A stretch of DNA of 64,000 nucleotides, taken from assembly GCF_030867145.1 (NCBI RefSeq), contig NC_134443.1, positions 3,720,001-3,784,000 of the forward strand. Reading direction: 5' to 3'. Of the stretch, positions 12,661 to 25,002 are shown one piece after another (positions within the stretch are counted from its first letter, which is position 1; every line of letters starts with the position of its first letter). This stretch comes from Opisthocomus hoazin. Taxonomy: Eukaryota > Chordata > Aves > Opisthocomiformes > Opisthocomidae. The notes below the pieces were generated by a model. The model made no database searches. It worked only from the letters and a program-made list of their open reading frames with translations, and was not told the DNA's origin. Position numbers and translations under genes: made by a program.

Positions 12661-15600
12661 ACATCATCATGGCAGTGTTAATGCTGTGAAAATTCAGGCA
12701 AACCTGCTGTTCTGCTGAAGCGAAAACATTTTACGGACACATTGAGAATAGGATGAGCATCAGTGAAGAAAGGTGATTCTTCCCTACGCTGGTCATTGTA
12801 CACAGGGAAAGCCTAGGCTCAGGTTCCATATTGCCAGATCTGAGATAAAAATTTCTGCTTGGTCTCTTGCACAGAATGCAATTCCCTGACTAAATGGAGA
12901 TGTCCGGAGCTATTATGTACCTGTCTTGGTAATTGCACAAAGAGAAATCTTCTAGCCAGGAGGCAGCTCTACTCAGATGAGTTTGGAGATGTCTGCATCT
13001 CCGGCATGTCAACCTGCATCAGCTGTTTTGTAACCTGAAGGGCTTTCTGTGGCCACCCTTGGAAAGCACCTAGGAAAATTAATTCCACATAGGCCTGGTG
13101 GCATAGCCTATATATGTGCTGTGTTGTTCCCCCAAGTACTGTCAGTGATGGACAACACACATCTGAAAATCTACATACTTCTCCAGGAGTTTAGTACCTT
13201 TGCTGTTGAAATCATGGCTGTGTCAGACATCATCAGATGATCCACCAGACTCTGACGCTTGCACCATGGGCCCTAGTCTCTCTGTTACTCACATATGCAG
13301 GCACAGTCCAGCCTCATCTACTGTTTCACCATAGCAAAAGAATACCAGAAGTCAACAACTCCCAACCCATGCACAGCTCTCCACCTCAAAGCTAACAGCA
13401 GGCTTAGGTCTGCAGGCAATGCACCCAGCTCCACACCATAATGCCCAGTTGTACAATAGTTGAGCCACACACACTCTTCATCCTTCACATGGCTCATGAA
13501 AAATCGCACCTACAAATACCCCATGCACACCAGAAGCACGCAGCGTGTATGGAGAAAGTGAAACGTGGCAGTAAGTGGTACAGCGACGAGCTGCACCGCT
13601 CTGAAAATCCTGACACCTATGGTGCAGAGGCATTCTATGATTCTCTGATCCAGCAAAACACACTGGCACCCAAGTCACGGGGCAGAGGCACTCTGCACGC
13701 CCAGGACACGGTATATACACACAGTACGTACCTCCACACATGCACTCTTCTTACAGGGGAGTCCGGACTGTGAAACCAGCTACCGCTATTCCCAGGAGTC
13801 TTTCATTTAAAGGCACCGTAAAGGAAGAGCTCTCTGCCGCATCTCTTTGGACTAACTGCCTTTGAAGAAATTTTACTCCAAGTTGCCTCTCGGCTACTGT
13901 CAGGTTATTCGTTTTCTCTGTCAAAACCTTTTTATTCACTGGGAATCTCAGCGGGGTTCTTCACTTGCTAATATTGCTGATTAAATTTCATAGTCTCTAC
14001 TGCAAATATTCAAAGAGACTTTCCCTCTTCCCACCATTTAAATAGCGCAGACAGTGCATTTACATACACCTTGTACAGGAATGAATTGGACAGGACTAAA
14101 TCAGAGCTCCTTGCACAGGGCACACACAGCTGAGGACAGACACGACATCTGACATACATTCCCAAGCATGCTGGCAAGATCCCCAGACAGCCCTGCCTGG
14201 CAGTGCTGGGCTTCCCAACCCCACGGGCACTGGTGACCTGCCTGCTTAGCTGCCCCTCCTGCCCCCTGCAACTGCTCCCTATCGGAACGGATGCAGGAAG
14301 CCTTGCGTCTGTCTCCAGGACATACTGGGTGAAGTCCAGTCCTCACAAACCTATGCAGGGAGGAAGCAAAGAAGGCAGAAAGTGAGAAAACCCTCCTGTA
14401 GACACTGCATTTCACTACAAACAGCAAATCCCTGTGTTTCAAATGATGGCTGTAGGGCAAGCGAGGGCACCATGAATCAGGGTTTGTCACTTCTCCAGCC
14501 ATGAGCGTCTATTTCCTTTGCTGGCTCCAGGCTTAGTCTTGGTAGGGGAAACCTGGGAAAGGATTGCACCCTCTGGCCCAATGAGCTGTTCTATGGCTGA
14601 GCTGGTGATTTCAGACTGGAGTCTCTTCCCCACCATCACCATGTGCTTATCCTTCTCCATTTACTATTTCATTCATCTCCTTCCTGTAGTGCAAGCCTCT
14701 GGTGTGTCTCTCCTGCCCTGAAGACCTCATGCCAGTGGTGGGAGAAGCCAGAACTCCCTCATGCAGCAGCCATACGGCAAGAGAGGGAGCCCTGTCCCAG
14801 CACTTGCATTGCAAGATTCATTTCTTTGCAGGCCACAGCAATAATTCCTCTCCCACTTATAGGAGAAAGCTCACACTCCTTGAAGGGCTTTACCTCTTGT
14901 GTTAATAGGACTCGCTAAAGGAGAGCACTTCGAAAGAGGGGCATAAATCTTTGACAAGGATTCATGAACACACTGAGCAATGCCCAGCCAGCAGAGATTT
15001 AAACAGGCAGTGAGGCTACAGGACGATTATTTCCTCAGCCTCATTCTACTTTGTTGTTCAAAGTGCTGGGACAACACAGCCCAGAAAGCAAGAGGAGTAC
15101 TGAAGCAAGCCAGAGCCCATGCCTCGTCTTGTTCCCTTACATGATCTCACAATTATCATTAGTTTATTATCATCTGATCTAGTGCTATACTTTTTCTCCT
15201 CACCTTCACCAAGTCTTTCTGTCTCTTCCTGGACAGAACGAATGGCATTCTTTTCCCTGGCATATGAAAGACTATAAAACCCGGTAAGTATCAATCTCTG
15301 CTTCAACATCATCAGCCAAATACGGACATTGCTTAAACAAAGGGGAGCGCAGGCTCGGTGTGTCACTCCTGCTGCTGAGACAGCCACAGGGAAGTATGGC
15401 AAGATGGAGAAAAGCTGTTATTGATTCAACTCCACGTTGCAAAGCCCTTCCCCTTCCTGCACTAAGTGCTAATTTTAGGCTGGGATGATTGAATGTGGTA
15501 AGTTTCATCATACAAACCCATTTCATCTCCTGTCCAAGGTGGATAGACATGGGCAGCAAGGCTCCAGCAGAGCAGAGCAGCACTGGGTGTTGGGCAGCAG

Positions 15601-18600
15601 CAGGGTCAGGGCTCCTGGATGCCATCACAGCTTCATCTTGTGCCCTGTTGCTTCTCCGCTGATGTCTCTTCCTCTCCCATCCTGTTCCCAGATTGTCTGG
15701 CTTCCCTCCTGCCACAAGCAGGAGGTCTGGACGTAGGTGACAACACCTCCAGAAGCACCAGCCCCTCTCCAGCAGTGTTGTCTGATGCAAGCAAGGCCCC
15801 AAGAGGCCACACATCCTGGTAGCAGTTGCCCAGACCATGGGGTCAGCTGAAGTGCACTGGGTGCTCTGCAGGTTTGAGGCCTTCAGTTTTATTTGCATAG
15901 CAGGTAGGCCACGAGGTCAATTATGAACTCAAGGCCTGTTCTGAAACCAAGTTGGGACTTGAATCCAGAGCAAATTCTGTCATCACAGAGCAGATTCCAG
16001 TGAATCTAGAACAGCATGTGCAGGAGTCTGGAGCCAAAACAAGACTCTGCCCTGAGCTGTTCCATGGACAGCGGTGGAAAAGCCGGGCAGTACTTGAGAC
16101 ATTGCTCAATGAGAGCCTAGAGCAGCCCTGCCTTACTGCAAAAGAGACTTCACCAGTAAGAAACACCACTCAGAGCTGTGTTGAAAGTCCATGGTGTGGA
16201 CGGCACATGCCAAGCTAGCCATGACGCCCCAGCCCATACTAGGAGCCTTGGATATCCGTTTATGTTGCTATAGATATCAAGAGATCAATTTCAGAAGAAC
16301 AGGTAGCATTTGGTCCCTTGTTCCTGCTGCCACACTGCAAGCACTGCAGAGCAAACGGCTGCAAGAGATGTCAGACCAAGAGGCACTGCACAGAGTGGGA
16401 GATTATCCTCAACCTTTCCCTGGACATGCAGAAAAGATGTGATGCTTTATCACTGCAGGACAAATTGCAGCCCTTTCCCCAGGCTCCTAGGAACAGCAGG
16501 GGAGGGCAATGCTCCCATCCCACCCCAGCATCACGCCTTGGAGCCAGTGGAGTTGCAATCACCCTCGTCTGTATGGCTTTGACTGATGCTGCAGCTCTGA
16601 TGCCAACGGAGTCACATTCTTATCAGACCCTGACTTAAATGACGGTGCAGAGCCTTGATGCTGTCTGGTCTGAGCAGGGCGAGGCTGCTGGCACAAGCCC
16701 AGCCACTGGCCGTGCACACATCCAGCAGAAATACTGCAGATTGCCTGCAGCCAGGCAGGGGGATTAGAGATGATGGAGGAGCAGGGACTGGGCGGGAGCC
16801 AGGGGGAAGGGATGCAGTGAGCTCACAGCTACCTGGCACAGCATCCCTATTCTTGAAGGGAAGCACCAGAAACGTGGAGGAAGCGTGTCCCTCTCATCCT
16901 GCTATGCTCACCCCAGCCCTGCTTCCCTCCCTTACCGCTGCCCTGGTCACTTCCAACCCACCCCCCCTCGAGGGGCGCTCATAAGCCCATGCTTGTCCTT
17001 GCCCCATAGGACACGCCATGGTAGGAGTGGAAGGAAATGACTCACAGAACAGACAATTCTCTCAAAAGTCTGTGTGAGCTCACCTGATGCTTTGCACACC
17101 GAGAGGTGCAGAGCTGCACAGTCATCTCCTGGGTTGGGCTGTGGCTGTTGAGCCCGCATGACATGGGCTGCAGGCAGGCAGCAGAACGGGGTGGCTCTGC
17201 AACAGAAGGTGAGCCAGGAGCAAAGGTTGAGGACAATGCAAGTGAGGGAAGCAGCCACAATAGCAAGGGGCATGCTCCCATAACAGCCCAAGCAAGAAGG
17301 GCATACCAACCAGGTTAGGGTCAGGATTGGCTGAGTATGGGGCTAGACACAGGCAAACCTACTGTGTAGCTTAGTCAAGGAGCAAAGGCAAGGGCTTGAG
17401 CTTAAATGCAAGTCCAACAGGTGCATGAGGGGAAAGCTACCTACTGAAAGTTTCTTGTAGCTTTTTCTTGCAACTGAGCTGTTTTCTCTGCAGTCAGACC
17501 CAGCACAGTACGGACAGCCCAATCCCAAGGGAGGGCAAAGAAGTTGCCCAGTTCAGCGCCATCCAGACCCTGATCATGGTGGATGCCCAGGGTCTAGAGG
17601 TAAAACTCGAGGAAAGGGGCAGCAGTGGCAAACTGGGTATCCCCTGCTATGCATACAAGAGATGCCCAGCTCCAGAACTGGTCTTAGCGCTGTGGCAGCC
17701 TATGCCAATGCAAGTCAGTCACTTGGATTGCTGTCCAGTCCATCCAGCCTGCATAATCCCTGCAACACCATGCTTCTCTCTGGCAACTCTTACAGCTTCT
17801 GCCTGCTCATTTACTCCAGCACTAATGATAATGGCCTTACAAGCATCACCCCATATTTGCAGAGCTTTTAAAATTTTGCCATGGGAATATTGAACAAGGA
17901 AGAAACATGCAGGACAACTGGAGAGAGGCAGGTTACACTGGCAGAGCTCTTTAATGATCTGGCTGCTATCTTGTCGACACTGGATTGGTGTAGAGCCTGT
18001 GTTCAGAAACCAGAGTGGTGTGAAGAGCAGCACTTTTTCCCCAGGGCTCTGTTCAGCCCAGTCTTAAGCAACCATAGACCTGAGCAAAGCTAGAGGCAAG
18101 TTCCAAAAGCTCTGCCATTTAGGGGGTGAAGAGAGATTTGGTTTCAGCATTGTTTGGACAGCCTTATTCTCAGCACTGGCTGAGACCAGCCAGCATTTAC
18201 CTTTCAGCAGTAATCTTCTTGACTCTTGGCATCTGGAGGCATCATTCCTGGCCAGGGGAAGGTGGAGAGGTAAAAAGTCTCTGCACTCAGGCCAAGCTGG
18301 GAAACCACGATCTGAGCAAACCTGGTTAATCTGCAGCTACTGCAGGCAGCAGTGAGCTGTTTGTGTGAGGAAGATTTCCAGGACTTTCATTCCCATCACC
18401 TTTGGGACACGGACCCCTGCTCGGGCACATCCACCAGCTGACAGTATCCTGCTCTGCTCTCACTTTCCTGAGCTGCAATGAGCTTTGTCCCCACACAGTC
18501 TTCCGCACAGCTCCAGCTCATTGCACATGGGTTTGCAGCCTGCAGACAGACCTCAGCCAGGCCTGGCATTATTTTCAAGTTGAATTAGATTATGTTAACG

Positions 18601-19499
18601 ATTTGTCTTTCAGGAAACAGTACCAAATGCTTCAAGTACATTCACTATTTAATCTTCTGTCATTAATGAGCCAGAGCCACTGACTTTTACTGTGCTCTGT
18701 AATTCCTTCTCCTACAAGTAGTTCCATGGAATAGCTAAGTTTGCAATTCGACATGAGAACACTTAATAATCATTACTGATAGGGCATCATATGCTCCTAA
18801 TTTGTGGAAATAACTTCAGAAATAATCATCTTCTTCAGAGATGAAACAAATCTGCTATTTCAGCTCTTTAAACACGGTAAAGAGGAACATGCTAGAATAT
18901 CTTGAAGTACATCACTTGAGTCACACTTCCTTTAATAAATTTCCCATTTTCAAACAGGATCAATAATTTTGGTTGCCCACCTCCAGCAAAGCAGGGTATA
19001 AGATTGCAGCTGTTGTGCACAAGGAGTCAACTTGCAGCAGGCAGTGGAAACAGAGACAAACTCTCTGGAAACCCACTACAGTCTGTTGAAATTTGTGCCC
19101 CTTGTCAGAGGCTATTTGGAAATGCAGATTTGTATATTCAGACAAGCCCAGACAACATGCTCTCTTCTCTCAAATGTTCAGGTTCATTCCTGGTTTCAAA
19201 CCGATAGGGGAGAAGGGGATTCACAGTAACAATGGAAGAAGGCGGCTAGAAGTGAACTGAGCACAACAGGGGCTCCCATAGAGACAAAATTCTGGTTTTG
19301 AAGCAGCAGTGGCTCATGGGAATTAGTAACTGACTTGAAGAATTTAAAAACAGCTATCTCTGGTCTGCCTACCACCATTTCCAACAGCAGACAGCAAGGG
19401 AATGCTGTAAGAAGAGGGTAAGCATCCCTGACACGCCTACTCATCCCCCAGTGACCTGTGGCTCAGGGATTTCCCAAGCCCAAGATGGTAGCTTCAGGT
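12661..19499. other. Long non-coding stretch, nothing recognised
   Basis: Almost 7 kb without a feature that I can defend. The largest frame (15272-15898, minus, 208 codons) has no recognisable domain and no flanking splice signals that stand out. I saw no CpG island, no long simple repeat and no clear young transposon. Single conserved exons of an unseen gene cannot be excluded by eye. Confidence 0.45.
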
Positions 19500-19690
19500 C
19501 TAATGGCCCTTGATGCATTTTTCATCCATTAATTCGTCCAGCTGCTTCTTGAATCCACGCAGACTAGTAGCATCCACAGTGACCTCAACTAACCCTGATA
19601 CTAAGTCAAGTATTTCCTTCTGATTATTTACAAAATCAGGAAAACTTTGGAAACCAAAGTTCCCATCTCTTCTTAGACACCCTAGAGCAG
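19500..19690 (-). repeat. Ancient CR1 fragment
   Basis: The + strand around 19515-19600 reads TTTTCATCCATTAATTCGTC, then CTTCTTGAATCCACGCAGAC and AGCATCCACAGTGACCTC. This matches the antisense of the conserved amniote CR1 3' region ('ttcttgaaccca-gcaaac-tttgcatccaca'). It is heavily diverged and has no surviving octamer end. Coordinates are approximate. Confidence 0.6.
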
Positions 19691-20315
19691 AGCCACAGTG
19701 TGGCTCTGGATTCCAGTTTGATAGCAAAAGGGATGCACAAGTGATGGGAGCCAGTCTCTGGCTAAGCAGAGGCAATGTGAGGAAACGCTGCTGCTTTAAC
19801 AGCCAGAGAAATGCAAAGTGATTGCAGAAATACTCACTGCTGCCCTTATCCCCAGCTTCAGTCCCCTGCTGCTACAGAGCTCCCTTGGAGGCAAGATTGC
19901 CTGGGTCTCCAGCAATGCTGCTCACGTGGCATGTCCTGAGGTGTGCCGCCCTCTTGCACTTGTCTCCCTTCTCCAGCCCACACAGATTTCCCTATATCCC
20001 ACTCAGATCTCGTTACTACAGACTCACATGCATTCCTGGAGCTCTTGGTTTCACTGCTGGCAATGGTCCAGACTCCTGGCCATGCTAAGGCCCCAAGCTG
20101 ATTGTCTCTCCAGTGGTTTTGTCCCACAGCAAGGCACAGTCAGGTCTGGCACAACTCCAAGAGTCACTCCTCACATAACAGGCTTGGCTGAGTCTGCAAG
20201 AGAGGGTGTAACATAGCAGAGGACATCAGGACCCTGCGCCAAGAAGGATTCATCCCCTTCCCTGGTATTTCCTACTGCACACTGTATCTTCCAGCTTTAC
20301 AACCTCCCTGGCTCT
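19691..20315. other. Non-coding stretch, nothing recognised
   Basis: No exon or repeat was recognised. Overlapping chance frames (for example 19818-20216) have no domain signature. Confidence 0.5.
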
Positions 20316-20325
20316 CTATTTATAT
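20316..20325. promoter_or_regulatory. MEF2-like site 1
   Basis: CTATTTATAT matches the MEF2 core CTA(A/T)4TA with a mismatch at the last base. It lies 66 bp before a perfect MEF2 consensus at 20382. No promoter or CpG island is near, so any role would be as a distal element. Short motifs of this kind also arise often by chance. Confidence 0.25.
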
Positions 20326-20381
20326 CAAAGCAGAGCGCAGGCATGGAGAAGCAAATAGACCTGTTAGGGAGAACTAGGCTG

Positions 20382-20391
20382 CTATAAATAG
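20382..20391. promoter_or_regulatory. MEF2 consensus (also TATA-like)
   Basis: CTATAAATAG is an exact CTA(A/T)4TAG match to the MEF2 (MADS-box) site. It can equally be read as a TATA box. No initiator, CpG island or open frame supports a promoter here. Confidence 0.3.
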
Positions 20392-21305
20392 TCCCATCAG
20401 TAATTAGCTGCAGAACTATTCATTAAATAAGAAGGCATGTAAATAAGAACTGCAGACACTAGGGCTGAGGTACCAAAGCCATAGTCCATGCCATGGGGGT
20501 CTGAGCAATTTTGGAGTACTGCCAGGGATCAAGAACAAGCCTTGTGTCCCGGATGGATCCCATGGGCAGCACACCGCAAAAGCCAAGCAAAGAAGAACAC
20601 AGTGCACAGAGCTTGAACACGTATCTCTAGCTAGATGTCAGATAATGTCCGCTTCCACCATCACCTCCATCTATTTCCATGGGCCGGAGAACCATTTTGC
20701 TTGTCAGGTTTTGACCCAATGCGTCATTTACAGCCAAAAATCCAGCTGCCCTGCTGTGACCCAGGAGCCTCTGACTCTGGGCCCATGCCTACAGCAGGCT
20801 GGTGGTTATAATTTGTGCCTGCAGAGGACAAAAGTCCTCCCCTGACTGATGATCAGCAGGCAGTGATCGCTATAAGCTGCTGTGCTGTCCCAAGCAAGGA
20901 GGGATATCTGCACACTGTGTATCCTCCACCCAGCATTGCCAGGACACATCCCATGCCCTGCAGCAGTGCTGTCAAGATGGGACATGCAGGCAGTACCAGC
21001 TGGGATCAAAAGGTCACTCCTTGCCAGGGGCTGCCACCCCACCCTTGTTCCTACACTCATTTTGCTCTCACACCTTGCTAGGTTGCCCCACAGCCAAAAA
21101 CCATGCCTTCTCCCAGCCACAGAGCATGGGACTCTCCACATCTGCTTCATGTGCTCAGCCACAGGTTGCGAACATCTCCTTTCAGATGCCTACAAGAAGG
21201 TGCCTACTACTGAGCAGGTATCTCCAGTGAGGACACTACAGACCCTGGGGAGTGATTTGCTCTCCAGCCCCAGTAAGTCCTAAGGGAGCTCAGGTCTCAC
21301 ATAGA
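20392..21305. other. Non-coding stretch, nothing recognised
   Basis: C/A-rich mixed sequence leading up to the octamer end of CR1 copy B. No gene was recognised. Confidence 0.5.
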
Positions 21306-21559
21306 CACAGAATCACAGAATCACAGAATCACAGAATCACAGAATAGTAGGGGTTGGAAGGGACCTCTGTGGGTCATCTAGTCCAACCCCCCTGCCGAAG
21401 CAGGGTCACCTACAGTAGGCTGCACGGGATCTTGTCCAGGCGGGTCTTGAATATCTCCAGAGAAGGAGACTCCACAACCTCCCTGGGCAGCCTGTTCCAG
21501 TGCTCCGTCACCCTCAGAGGGAAGAAGTTCCTCCTCATGTTCAGACGGAACTTCCTGTG
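21306..21559 (-). mobile_element. CR1 LINE, short young copy B
   Basis: The left edge is a run of five CACAGAAT octamers, the reverse complement of the CR1 terminal ATTCTGTG array. It is followed by the antisense 3' UTR and the last ~50 codons of ORF2 (landmarks on the minus strand: [40 protein letters not shown]). The element is 5'-truncated at CACAGGAAGTTCC, where an A/G-rich tract begins on the + strand. It shares subgroup bases with copy A at 10.5 kb (CAGTAGGCTGCAC and GATCTTGTCCAGGCGGGTC). It is too short to encode anything functional. Confidence 0.97.
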
Positions 21560-21587
21560 AAAAAAAGAAAAAAGAAAAAAAGAAAAC
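21560..21587 (+). repeat. A-rich (AAAAAAG)n tract at the CR1 5' junction
   Basis: Four imperfect A6-7G units follow directly on the truncated 5' end of CR1 copy B. On the element's own strand this is a T-rich stretch just upstream of the truncation point. It may be the pre-existing target or filler from 5'-end joining. Confidence 0.9.
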
Positions 21588-24380
21588 ACGTTTGCTATCC
21601 ACACTTAAGCACTGTTGTCCGCACACAAAGGCTGAATCCCTCCCACAGCTTTTGCAACAGCTGGGGAAGACCAGGCTCTCTTTGTGCCTTGATCTCATCC
21701 TGAAGTGATGCCTGAAAGAGAAAGATATGTCACACCTTAGAAAAGCATAGGGAGGCAGGAGCAATTGGAGGAGCTTTAAGATTGCTCTGAAGTTGAGAAG
21801 ATCTGCCTGGGAGCAGAGGCAGCCCCATAACCGGTCACCCAGCCCCCAGCTTGAGTGTGCCAGCCCTAGTCAGGCAGCACACAAGAGCCTGGCTGTGCCC
21901 GGGGTGCAGTAGGTGTACACATTCGCCTACCAGATTGGTAGCAGAACTGGGTGGCTGTGTGACTCCTCCCTGGAAGGGATGTGGCCCCAGTCCCACATGG
22001 GCTATATGACTGCAACCCAAAGACCTGCTGGTGCCATTAGCAGTGTCCCTTTTGTGCTCCCCAGCCAGCTCAGCTGCACAGACCTCCCACTTGTCCTTCC
22101 AACACAGGCACTAGCTCTTTGGCCATCCAGGCATAAATGACAGGGGAGAGACATGTTTGTGTCTTGCTCTTTGCAGCCATTTCATTAGTGCAATTATGGT
22201 CCTCATGAAAACCCAGGATGCGTGCAACACTGCTCAGGCAAGCAGGCATGATTTGCTCCCTGTAGATGCATCAGGCAGGTGTGAAGACCCAGCACGGAGG
22301 GTCCCTGAGCCCTGGGTCTCCGCCAGCCCGCCCACCACCTGGTGCTGCACTCCAATTTCTGTCCACCTGTTCCAGCCACCCCCTGCCTGTGTGCACCCAG
22401 TTCTGGCCCCTGTACTTGCACCAAGCCACAGTTTGCTCTGCCCTCTTCGCTGCTCTTCCCCAGCTGCAGCTCTCCAGGAGCACTGCAAGCATTGGCCTGG
22501 CCTGGTAGGGCCAGCTAAGTGATTCACGCTGGCAGGCTCGGGGCTCTGCAAAGCAGAGCTCTGCAGGGGCTCCCAGCAGATGCACAGGTTTCCTCTGTGA
22601 GAATCAGGAGGAAATCACTGCCATTGCCCCGCAGGAACATCACTTGAGTCAAGTGTCATTGAGAGAGGCTGAAAATGCACGCATTCAGGCAGGACCTGCC
22701 ACCACAGCTTCTGTTAAGGATTTAATTTTCCAGAGCTGCTCTAGATGCCACTTAGCAGAGCAAGTGAGGGAACATCTGCCCAGCTAAGCAGTTTGCATGC
22801 TGGCTGAGCACTGGGAGAGCTAACCTGGGCCAAAGATCTGTAGGACATCATGCCAGGCTGCTCCCCACCCTGCGGGGAGCAGTGGAGGAGATGAGAGAGA
22901 TGGAAGTTGCAGCTGGAGGACAGCAGGCCCCTCACCGGCAGTTTGATAGCACGGAGACTTTGGAAGAGGAGGACGTCACAGGGACATGCAACCAGATGCA
23001 GGCTGATTGCCTGGTGGGGTGAAGTAGCAACACAGTTAAGGACACCGAGGGAAAGCCATACTGTGCTGCTCGCCCAGTAAACTGTCAGCAAACTCACGCA
23101 GAGACTAAGAAAATACCCTGTGGTAAGCAGCCTGATCTGACTGCAGCCTGTGGACCACTTTGTTCTCTATGGCAAAGGACTCGGCCCTCGCGTCTGGACA
23201 AAAAGCCAAAAGTATCCCACGTGCGATACCCAGACTTTAAAAAATGGCAAGTGTCTCCTTTGTCTGCAGGAGTCTGCAGCCCAGCAGGCTTCAAAGAGCC
23301 CATGTGCCTTGCACTGGAGCCCTCAACAGGCTTTCTAATGGCTGGCACAGTCTGTGCTCCCGTTCCTGGATGGCCATCACTTCATTCAGTAGTGCTGGAC
23401 AGTGACACTTCCCTGCCTGTGGGATAACGGACACACAAGGGATAACCCACCAAGGCACAGCCTGCTTGAGAGACCAACAGGTCACCAAGAGCTGCTTGCT
23501 TTGCTGCTGGCTGGAGATAGTCAAGCAATATTTCTCAGGACCACAAGAGACCCACACGTGAGCACTACGAGGCAGAGATCGATTTGCCTGAATTTGGTAA
23601 TATTGACCAGCAGCCTTTGCAATCTGATTTTGCCGTTTGTTTTCTGCTCTCCTGTTGCTCTCTCTATAAGCATGATAGCCAAGAAAAGCCAAGCCACATA
23701 GGCCTTGGGGTAACCTGGCTTCCCTTTAAGGCACCTTTCAGCTGAGAATAGTTCGCTGGAAGTACTGACCCACAAACAGTGCCATAGAAGAAGATTTTTA
23801 ACTCCCAAGTGACTCAGTTTAATGGCACACTGTAGCCAGGAGTTCCTCAGATCTCCAGCTGTAACAGGAATAATTTCCTCCTCTTCATTCCAAATTTGCT
23901 CATTTTAATGCCTGTTCTTAAGGCACGTTGCTTCCCCATCCTGTCAGGGGCTCACATCTTCACTGTGTCGTAACTCCTTTCATATTCTCCCTGTCTCAGG
24001 CCAGAAATTCCAGTTTCCCAGACTCTCTTCCCAGCACAACTTTGGGGACTACCATGCATGTGAAGAGGCATTTTTGTCACCATCCTTTAAAGTGCTCCCT
24101 TTTTCAATTCTGCCCCCTCACTCTGAATTATATCCACATGCAGCTCCCTAAAGAGCTGAGCTCTGTTTGTCTGAAAGGTTTTCAGACTCTGAGAGGGGCT
24201 CATCCATCAGCCGGAGATTTGGCAGCTTTCCTGGGACTGTCAGTTCCCAAGAACAAACAGCTGCAAAGGCACCACCCTCTTCCCGGAATCGGGGAAGAGC
24301 ACACATGGCTTCAGCCCATTGCAGAGAAACAGCCAAGCACCAGAACTGCTGCCTTCAAGCCAGCAAAGCTGAGCTTATGG
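21588..24380. other. Non-coding stretch, nothing recognised
   Basis: Moderately GC-rich sequence around 22250-22500 gives several overlapping frames on both strands, none with a recognisable domain. The frame 23928-24914 that enters CR1 copy C begins in this unique sequence by chance. Confidence 0.5.
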
Positions 24381-25002
24381 GCCAAGAAAGCCAATGGGAT
24401 CCTGGGGTGCATCAAGAAGAGTGTGGCCAGCAGGATGAGGGAGGTTCTCCTTCCGCTCTACACTGCCCTGGTGAGGCCCCATCTGCAGTACTGTGTCCAG
24501 TTCTGGGCTCCCCAGTTCAAGAAAGATGAAGAGCTACTGGAGAGAGTCCAGCGCAGGGCTACAAGGATGATGAGGGGACTGGAGCATCTTTCCTACGAGG
24601 AGAGGCTGAGGGAGCTGGGCTTGTTCAGCCTGAAGAAGAGAAGGCTGCGAGGGGACCTAATAAATGCTTATAAATATCTGAAGGGTGGGTGTCAGGAGGA
24701 TGGGGCCAAGCTCTTTTCAGTGGTGCCCAGTGACAGGACAAGGGGCAATGGGCACAAACTGAGGCACAGGAAGTTCCGTCTGAACATGAGGAAGAACTTC
24801 TTCCCTCTGAGAGTGATGGAGCACTGGAACAGGCTGCCCAGGGAGGTTGTGGAGTCTCCTTCTCTGGAGATATTCAAGACCCACCTGGACAAGGTCCTGT
24901 GCAGCCTGCTGTAGGTGACCCTGCTTCAGCAGGAGGGTTGGACTAGATGACCCACAGAGGTCCCTTCCAACCCCTACTATTCTGTGATTCTGTGATTCTG
25001 TG
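24381..25002 (+). mobile_element. CR1 LINE, 5'-truncated young copy C
   Basis: The element starts within ORF2 at the codons for [15 protein letters not shown] and stays open to the ORF2 stop at 24914 (ending [13 protein letters not shown]). The 3' UTR and three ATTCTGTG octamers follow. It is near-identical over its length to copy A, but carries the other set of diagnostic bases (CAGCCTGCTGTAGG, GACAAGGTCCTG), which it shares with copies D and E. The conserved intact frame reflects recent insertion rather than a host gene. A 328-codon frame that starts at 23928 fuses about 150 codons of unique sequence to this relic and I do not treat it as a gene. Confidence 0.97.

Noticed and set aside
21306-21347. 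Short tandem array that might be a CRISPR or satellite
   Set aside because: The five CACAGAAT octamers are contiguous with the CR1 3' UTR and are that element's normal terminal repeat.
23928-24914. A 328-codon frame that looks like a large protein
   Set aside because: Its C-terminal half is CR1 copy C ORF2. The N-terminal part is unique sequence that happens to be open, with no domain or promoter.
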